Shown here in pieces: positions 58,888 to 64,000 of a stretch of 64,000 nt of DNA. The DNA lies in contig JAUIAS010000006.1 of NCBI GenBank assembly GCA_030425395.1, positions 78,699 through 142,698 on the forward strand. Reading direction: 5' to 3'. The notes beneath the pieces were generated by a model that worked only from the letters and a program-made list of their open reading frames with translations, did not search any database and was not told the origin of the DNA. The first letter of the stretch is position 1. The number at the start of each line of letters is the position of its first letter. The position numbers were made by a program, and so were the translations under genes. Source of the stretch: Alphaproteobacteria bacterium. GTDB lineage: Bacteria; Pseudomonadota; Alphaproteobacteria; Rhodobacterales; Rhodobacteraceae.

Positions 58888-59808
58888 CTATTCCCATTCC
58901 ATTTGTTCAAAGACCGTTTGTGCGTTGCGGCGCGCAAGCGCTTCGAATTGTTCAAGATATGCAAAACCGCTCTGATCGACCTCGACAGATCCTGTGATGT
59001 CGCCGCCATCGTCTATGTAGGTCCGCATTCGGTCACGAAGATTTTGCAGATAGTCGCGCGTGTCCGCCTGCGCGCGTGCAAGCGTCGTGGCGGGGCCATG
59101 TCCCGGCACCAGATGCGCAGGGTTCAGGGCTTCGATGGCCGCGAAGGCCTCCAGCCAGGATGCGCTGTCCGAAAACTCCATGACGCCGACGATCCGCCCT
59201 ATATAGACGATATCACCTGTGAAGACCGTGCGTTCCTGCGGCACCCAGACGAAGCTGTCCCCCGGGGTATGCGCCGCCGCAACGTGGTGAATTTCGATCC
59301 GGCGTCCACCAAGCTCAAGGGTATGGTCGTGGTCAAAGGTCACATTTGCATAGGCCGGTTCGGTCCCCGTCAGCCCATCGCCAACCAGTTGTGACAGCAT
59401 GGTAAGCTGCAAGGAACCACGGTCCTTGTGGTCGGTGATGGCGTCTTGCGCGGCGATCACGGTTGCGCCTTGTGCTTTCCAGTACCCGTTCCCCAGCCAA
59501 CGGTGATCCTGTCCGCCGGTGTTGATGACATAGACAACCGGTTGGTCGCTCAATGTTCGAACAACATCATGCAGCATCGCGGCCCCGGCCCAAGTTCCGC
59601 CCGGATCTACCAGAACCGATCCCTCGCTTGTCTCAATCAGGCCGAAAGTGGCGTTGTTGCCCAGATTTTCAGGGTTGCGCTGTTCGGCCGGACCTTCGAT
59701 CGCCCAGATGCCGGGGGCAACAGGCTGCACAGACAGGACTTGTGCAAATGACATTGCGGGCAATGACAGGAATAGCAGGGCGGCGGCGGTTCTTAACAAC
59801 GGCAGCAT
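58888..59808 (-). CDS. Secreted MBL-fold protein with altered metal motif
   Basis: 306 residues with a signal peptide (about 1-22). The MBL fold is recognisable: LVDPGG near 68, HTPGDSFVWVP near 180, FTGDIVY, and LVPGHGPAT near 235. The usual HxHxDH motif is replaced by Thr97-Gly-Gly-Gln-Asp101-His102 (NTGGQDHRWLGN), so the two first-site histidines are missing while Asp-His, the later His residues and the Asp remain. It may bind one metal, or have lost hydrolase activity. It forms a pair with the Spy-like gene. Confidence 0.8.
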   Translation of the reverse strand: MLPLLRTAAALLFLSLPAMSFAQVLSVQPVAPGIWAIEGPAEQRNPENLGNNATFGLIETSEGSVLVDPGGTWAGAAMLHDVVRTLSDQPVVYVINTGGQDHRWLGNGYWKAQGATVIAAQDAITDHKDRGSLQLTMLSQLVGDGLTGTEPAYANVTFDHDHTLELGGRRIEIHHVAAAHTPGDSFVWVPQERTVFTGDIVYIGRIVGVMEFSDSASWLEAFAAIEALNPAHLVPGHGPATTLARAQADTRDYLQNLRDRMRTYIDDGGDITGSVEVDQSGFAYLEQFEALARRNAQTVFEQMEWE

Positions 59809-59866
59809 TTTGGTCCTCGGAGAATGAAAGTTGGTCGTGGTTTATCAGGTAACCCATGTCGCTGAT

Positions 59867-59880
59867 ATGATTATAATCAT
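59867..59880. promoter_or_regulatory. 14-bp perfect palindrome in divergent intergenic region
   Basis: ATGATTATAATCAT, self-complementary over all 14 bases and containing a TATAAT hexamer, between the divergent MBL gene (start 59808) and GNAT gene (start 60061). It could be a regulator-binding site overlapping a -10 element. Confidence 0.4.
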
Positions 59881-60060
59881 GTCGGTCGGGCATTGGGCGT
59901 TTTGGCGTCTGGCCTGTCGGCGGGCTGGGATGCGGTGCCCGCGGCAGAGCCGCCGAAACCGTCCTGCCGCCGGAGCATTCGTTATCGAAACAAAGGAGGC
60001 AGAACGGTCATTCACACTTGATGATTTCTTGACACCGCCGGGGATCAATCAAATGCTGGA

Positions 60061-60876
60061 ATGATGCAAAAAACCGATCCCGAGTATTTTGGCAGTTCCG
60101 ATCAGCAACGTCTTCAGATGCGTGCCGATCATTTTTGGCTCCTGTTGCGTGATAACCCCGAATACACGTGTCACGGCCGTGTTGTGGGGCTTGCCGAATA
60201 TAGCGAGGACAACCTTGAAAAGCAGATTGCACTTGCGCGTCTGCAAGGGGCTGCGCCGCTTGACGGGTTGCCAAGGGAACACCTTGAAACGCGCCGTGCA
60301 GCGTTGGAGCGCGCAGGCTTGGTGACAGATGTCTACGATCACTGGGAGGGGGCGGCGGCGACGTTTGATGCCGCTGATGACATTCTGAGCAAACGTGAAT
60401 TGCCCGCCGACCTTAACGCCTGCGCAATATCGGCGGATACGACGATAGACGATCTGAGGAACCTCGACCGTCTTACCCAAAGCTGTGATGTCTTTCTGCC
60501 CATGGGATCATTCCTGCGGGGCCTCCAAAGGCCGAGCGTCTTTCTCTATGCGAAGGACCAAGATGGGCGTGCGGTCGGTGCGGCGGCGGCTGTCGCCCAG
60601 TTCCATGACGCCCATGAAAAAAGTGGAATGGTGTGGTGGGGTATGCTGACGACGGATGCCCGACGGCGCGGCGAGGGGATCGCGCTTGTTTTGGGGTCAA
60701 TGGTCCTGCGTGATGTTCGGCAGAAGCTGGGGTTGTCGCAATGCTTTACCGGGATCCGCACGGGAAACCTGCCTTCGGAGGCGGTGTGTTCAAAGTTGGC
60801 GCTGTCGCGGACGAACACGGTTGATCTGCTGGCGATCAACCCTGATTCATTTGGCGGCGGACAGATAACCAAATGA
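60061..60876 (+). CDS. GNAT-type acetyltransferase (paralogue 2)
   Basis: 271 residues starting MMQKTDPEYFG (either of two adjacent ATGs). Same layout as the gene at 47265: an N-terminal domain of unknown type (LLLRDNPEYTCHGRVVGLAEYSEDN), then a GNAT-like part with WWGMLTTDARRRGEGIALVLGS near 198 and FTGIRTGNLPSEAVCSKL near 233. The two proteins align end to end at low identity (roughly 30 percent in the GNAT part by eye). Substrate unknown. Confidence 0.72.
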   Translation: MMQKTDPEYFGSSDQQRLQMRADHFWLLLRDNPEYTCHGRVVGLAEYSEDNLEKQIALARLQGAAPLDGLPREHLETRRAALERAGLVTDVYDHWEGAAATFDAADDILSKRELPADLNACAISADTTIDDLRNLDRLTQSCDVFLPMGSFLRGLQRPSVFLYAKDQDGRAVGAAAAVAQFHDAHEKSGMVWWGMLTTDARRRGEGIALVLGSMVLRDVRQKLGLSQCFTGIRTGNLPSEAVCSKLALSRTNTVDLLAINPDSFGGGQITK

Positions 60877-60899
60877 TATCTGGGCGTTCTGCCTTGGCT

Positions 60900-61445
60900 C
60901 TATTGCGCGCCCTTCCAGACTTCGGGTGTGACATAGACGAGGTTGTCGTCAACGCTGACCATCACCTCACCGTCCTGAATATTGATTTGTAGCTTCATTG
61001 CGCGGCTGGCCAGTTTCGACAAGGCGTCCGTGTCGGTCTGTGTGAAATTCATGACCTGCAAATTGTCGAAACGGGTGGTGCTGTTCTTGATCTTGTCCCA
61101 CCACATTTCCGCAACCCGCCCGCCATAGGCATAGACAATGACGTTCGCAGCCTTGTTGCAGGATTGGCGGATGATTTTATCACTTGGCAGGCCAAGCGCG
61201 ATCCATTGATCAATCTCGCCACTCAGGCTCTTGCGCCAGATATCCGGCTCGTCACCGGTGGACAGTCCTTTGGTCATCTCAAGATGCTCATGGGCATTCA
61301 GGGCAAAGGCGACGATACGCACCATCATTCGTTCATCGGTTTCCGAGGGATGTTTCGCAACCGTCAGTTTATGGGTCTCATAATAGTGGCGATCCATGTC
61401 AGAGACCGACAGCTCGATTTTATAAATGGTGGCATTCTGCGCCAT
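60900..61445 (-). CDS. yaeQ: YaeQ family protein
   Basis: 181 residues from the ATG at 61445 (MAQNATIYKIELSVSD). Clear YaeQ: HPSETDERMMVRIVAFALNA near 35, KGLSTGDEPDIWRKSLSGE near 58, VYAYGGRVAEMWW near 105. The fold is related to PD-(D/E)XK nucleases; in enterobacteria YaeQ has been linked to RfaH-type transcription effects, but the function is unsettled. It is convergent with GNAT paralogue 2. Confidence 0.92.
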   Translation of the reverse strand: MAQNATIYKIELSVSDMDRHYYETHKLTVAKHPSETDERMMVRIVAFALNAHEHLEMTKGLSTGDEPDIWRKSLSGEIDQWIALGLPSDKIIRQSCNKAANVIVYAYGGRVAEMWWDKIKNSTTRFDNLQVMNFTQTDTDALSKLASRAMKLQINIQDGEVMVSVDDNLVYVTPEVWKGAQ

Positions 61446-61731
61446 GATCTGTCCCAAACCTCCAAGGATCGGTTTGCCTACACCGTCTTGCCCTTCTTGG
61501 GAAGCGGATAGAGGCCGCCAATGCGCGCCAAGAGTGCCGCCGCACGGACGCCGCCAGATGAGCCGCGTACCGCGCGGCTTGTGGGAGAACCAACGGATCG
61601 GGTCTTGTGATTGTCTTATGGACAGGCTGCGAAACTCCGGCCTTGTGGAGCATATGCCATTTCAGGCATGACAGGCGCAGCGTCTGCGAAAGGTCTGAAC
61701 CATGGATTACTCAAAATCGGGAGCACCGAAT

Positions 61732-61866
61732 ATGGGCAAAAACAAGCCCCGCCACAATGAACACAACGCAAAAGGCACCGAGAAGAACCCGTTTGGCCAG
61801 AAAACCGCCAAAGCCGATCTTCTGGCGCGAATGAAGGCAGCGGCCGAGAAGAAGGAAAAAGGGTAG
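61732..61866 (+). CDS. Lysine-rich micro-protein (44 aa)
   Basis: Starts MGKNKPRHNEHNAKG and ends AAAEKKEKG, with NPFGQKTAKADLL in the middle. GGGAG lies 8 bases before the ATG at 61732; an in-frame ATG at 61702 is also open. The charge pattern (Lys/Asn/His-rich, helical C-terminus) is consistent and the frame uses typical codons, so I think it is real. No function known to me. Confidence 0.55.
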   Translation: MGKNKPRHNEHNAKGTEKNPFGQKTAKADLLARMKAAAEKKEKG

Positions 61867-62084
61867 GGGGTGTTCGGGCGGTTCCCGCCCATCCTGCAAG
61901 TCGCGGTGACGCTCCGCCCTGAGCGCAAGCCAACACATGCCGCGCCGTGCACCGAAGTCGGTTCTTGAGGGGCTGGGCCAAACCCCAGACCGATGATCCC
62001 GCACGCGCGATGAGTGCGGAAATATCGGAAGCCGTCTATGACAACATCCGAATAACTACGCCCTGACTAGGCCTGTTTTCGCAT
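61867..62084. other. Spacer with small hairpin, no gene seen
   Basis: GGGCGG-TTC-CCGCCC (about 61875-61889) follows the micro-protein stop within 10 bases and could end its transcript. Nothing else recognised. Confidence 0.4.
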
Positions 62085-63073
62085 TCAATCTGCGTCGGGT
62101 TCGCAGGTCAGCACGATCTTTCCCCGCGTGCCGGGGCTGAGCACCGCGAGATGAGCTTTGGCCGCCTCCGCCAGAGGGAAGTGCGCGCCCACGACCGGGC
62201 ACAGGCTGCCATCCGCGAGGCCGGCCGAGATGCTTTCAAGTGCGGCTGAGACCAGATCGCGGGGGGCATTCCAAACGGCGGTTCCGGCGATGTCGAGTTC
62301 CTTCATCATCGCCACGCGTGGCGAGACGGTGACGTCACTGCGACAGCCGATGATGACAATACGCCCGAACGTGGCGGCAAGCTGCATGTCCGCCGCAAGG
62401 TTCACATCGGCGAGCATTTCCAGAATCAGATCAGGCCCATTTCCTGCCGTTGCCGCGCGGACCTGATCCAGATAGCCGTCTTCGTTGTGATTGACCGCAA
62501 GATCGACCCGTTCCGAGGAAAGTAGCGCAAGGCCCGCTTCGCTGCCAGCGCTGCCGATGACCCGCAGCCCGGCACGGCGGGCCAGTTGGATTGCAGCCGT
62601 CCCGACCGCGCCGCTGGCACCGTGGATGAAGACCGTTTCGCCCGCCTGCGCCCGGCCGCGAGTAAAGAGCGCAATATGGGCGGTGACATAAGGCACGCCC
62701 AGTGCCGCCGCTTGGGAAAAACTGACGCCATCCGGCAACGCCAGTACGTCTTCCGCCGGGCGCAAACGTATTCGGCATAACACCCGGTCAGATCGCGCCC
62801 TAGCGCCGCGCTGACAAAGACGCGGTCGCCCAACGCGACCGAGGTAACGCCGTCACCAACCGCTGCAACAACACCGGTGCAATCGCCGCCGGGGATATAG
62901 GGCAGTGTTGGAATGATCGCATAATTGCCGGTCAGCATGTAGGTATCGGCTGGATTTACACCGGCGGCGCGGATCTCGATCAAGACCTCGCCGGGCCCCG
63001 GTTCAGGTGCCGGAATCTCGTCCAGAACCAGATTTTCATGGTTGCCGAAAGCGTGGGCGCGGATGGCTTTCAT
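62085..63073 (-). pseudogene. NADPH:quinone oxidoreductase (zinc-less MDR family), frameshifted
   Basis: The N-terminal part runs from the ATG at 63073 (MKAIRAHAFGN) through PGGDCTGVVAAVGDGV and GCYAEYVCA. The reading frame then shifts and continues as RPAEDVLALPDGVSF, VFIHGASGAVGTAAIQLA and a normal C-terminus ending at 62085. Restoring one C in the CCC run (plus-strand GGG at 62758-62760) rejoins the frames as VCAPAED, the family sequence. So this is a single-base deletion or a base-calling error in an otherwise intact quinone reductase of about 330 residues. It lies next to another disrupted gene. Confidence 0.88.
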
Positions 63074-63077
63074 CTGG

Positions 63078-63878
63078 TCATGTTCCTTGTTCAAAATCGG
63101 ATGCCCAAGTGGCATAGGGCCTGAGCGCGGTCAGGTCCAGTTCCGTGCCAAGCCCAGGGCCTGTTGTCAGCGGCACCGTGCCTTCGCTGACCGGCAACAG
63201 GTCGCCCACGATCAGCTCGCGCCCGGCATTGGGGTGGCAGTCCATTTCAAGCGTGCCCGGCCCGCCCGCCGCGGCGAGCGCATGAAGCGACGCGAGGCTG
63301 GCGATGCCGCCGCCGAAAACATGCGGGCAATACTCGGCCCCTGCCGCCAGTGCCGCGCGGGCCACGCGCATGCAGCCGGTGATGCCACCCCACTTTGTGA
63401 TGTCAGGTTGGTAGACCCTGAGCGCGCCCCGGTCGATCCAGACGGCGAAATCCTCGCCACGCAGGTTCTCTCCGCCTGCCAGCGCGATCGGCGAGGTCCG
63501 GGCCAGAGTGTCCCACTCTGCCAGCGGTGTATCCACGCGCATCGGCTCTTCATACCAACGCAGGTCATGTTCCGCTGCGGCGTGGGCCATGTCAGCGGCG
63601 TCTTCCGGGCGATATGACTGGTTGGCGTCTATCATGAAGTCGCAATCCGGGCCGATGGCCGCGCGGACCGCAGCGACGTTGGCCAGATCTTTTGAACGGT
63701 CGAAGCCAATCTTCAGCTTGAAGGCGCGGTGGCCCTCGGCGTGGCGGGCAGCGGCAAATTCGGCGGCACCGTCAGGGTTGATGCCGGTGGCGTTGACCGG
63801 CACGCGCGGCATGGGCGTATCAGAGAGCATTGCGGCCAGCGGCAAGCCGGCCCGGCGTGCGGCCATGTCCCAGTGGCG
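63078..63878 (-). pseudogene. Enolase-superfamily (mandelate racemase/muconate lactonizing) gene truncated by an insertion sequence
   Basis: 267 C-terminal codons remain, from RHWDMAARRAG. Catalytic pattern: KLKIGF (Lys-x-Lys), MIDANQSYRP (Asp), WYEEPM and AGGENLRG (Glu), then YQPDITKWGG and CPHVFGGG (His), as in mandelate-racemase-type acid-sugar dehydratases/racemases. Upstream, the N-terminal capping domain (about 100 residues) is missing because an IS end abuts at 63879. The first available ATG (63887) lies inside the IS end. Probably non-functional unless translated from the IS. Confidence 0.88.
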
Positions 63879-64000
63879 TGCCCCCATCGGGTGGTCCGGT
63901 TTGATTGTTAGTGCATCGTGGGCCTCTGGTCCATCGGGACGATGCTTTGGGGCGCAGGCGGGCGATACCCCAAGGCACTGTGCGGCCTGACGGTGTTGTA
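63879..64000 (-). mobile_element. IS3-type insertion sequence, one end (continues past window)
   Basis: From 63879 the sequence leaves the enolase gene and reads TGCCCCCATCGGGTGGTCCG, a TG-starting terminus with an internal palindromic look, followed 9 bases later by the transposase stop. The other end and the target duplication lie outside the window, so the exact boundary is inferred from the TG start and from where family similarity of the enolase gene stops. Confidence 0.75.
63908..64000 (-). CDS. IS3-family transposase (OrfB), C-terminal fragment
   Basis: Only the last 30 codons are in the window. The YNTVRPHSALGYRPPAP ending is the typical C-terminus of IS3-family integrase-core transposases. 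It is transcribed towards the enolase gene fragment. The rest lies beyond the right edge. Confidence 0.88.
   Translation of the reverse strand, partial: YNTVRPHSALGYRPPAPQSIVPMDQRPTMH

Noticed and set aside
61446..61731. Possible transposase fragment upstream of the micro-protein
   Set aside because: Short frames in this spacer look unlike known transposase ends; nothing could be assigned.

Overview
The window reads as a chromosomal segment of a marine roseobacter-type alphaproteobacterium (Rhodobacteraceae). Signs of this are high GC, a GTTC-N7-GTTC SOS operator in front of lexA, a B12-dependent class II ribonucleotide reductase, TRAP transport, a corrinoid-type methyltransferase homologue, and an intergenic repeat built around CTTCTTCTGG. 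This placement is inference from gene content; no 16S or other phylogenetic marker was analysed.

Layout. 1-1140 is the end of comEC. 1134-6652 is a tightly overlapping minus-strand run trpG-trpD-ung-trpC-moaC-moeA, followed by lexA with its own SOS box. A divergent-polysaccharide-deacetylase gene (plus) separates this run from ppiD-trpE (minus). 11950-16544 holds an aminotransferase, gpt, fabI, pdxH, a twin cold-shock-domain protein and a DUF192 protein, then tRNA-Pro(UGG). 17298-20966 is nrdJ, preceded by paired NrdR-like boxes and followed by a series of hairpins. 21287-26334 carries small and orphan genes, a methyltransferase, an MttB-family protein and an aminotransferase. 26537-31406 is cysS, cimA, a hydrolase and a phytoene-synthase-like gene. 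31436-37995 holds an MFS gene, cobK-alkA-esterase, rluE, an HNH endonuclease, a secreted protein and dsbB-yqaA, then tRNA-Leu(CAA). 38531-46970 has a divergent Ldh/class V aminotransferase pair, tex, a 3-hydroxyacyl-CoA-type dehydrogenase and katG.

The most interesting part is 48462-57731. It is a minus-strand catabolic cluster with the LysR regulator divergent at its head. The order from the promoter is tandem-domain cyclase, cupin, SDR dehydrogenase, 3-hydroxyacyl-CoA-type dehydrogenase, TRAP DctP-DctM-DctQ, and a sulfatase/phosphonate monoester hydrolase-like enzyme. The cyclase-family protein is an internal duplication in which one metal site looks altered. Together these suggest LysR-controlled import and breakdown of one small anionic, possibly esterified and cyclic, compound. 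I cannot match the combination to a described pathway. Two distantly related GNAT-type genes lie on either side of it.

The right end is decaying. An MBL-fold gene lacks the first two metal histidines. A quinone oxidoreductase gene is split by one frameshift. An enolase-superfamily gene is cut by an IS3-type insertion sequence that runs off the window edge.

Housekeeping genes are annotated with good confidence. Regulatory sites come from reading by eye and are less certain. Start codons were chosen from Shine-Dalgarno sequences, overlaps and family N-termini wherever the longest open frame looked too long.
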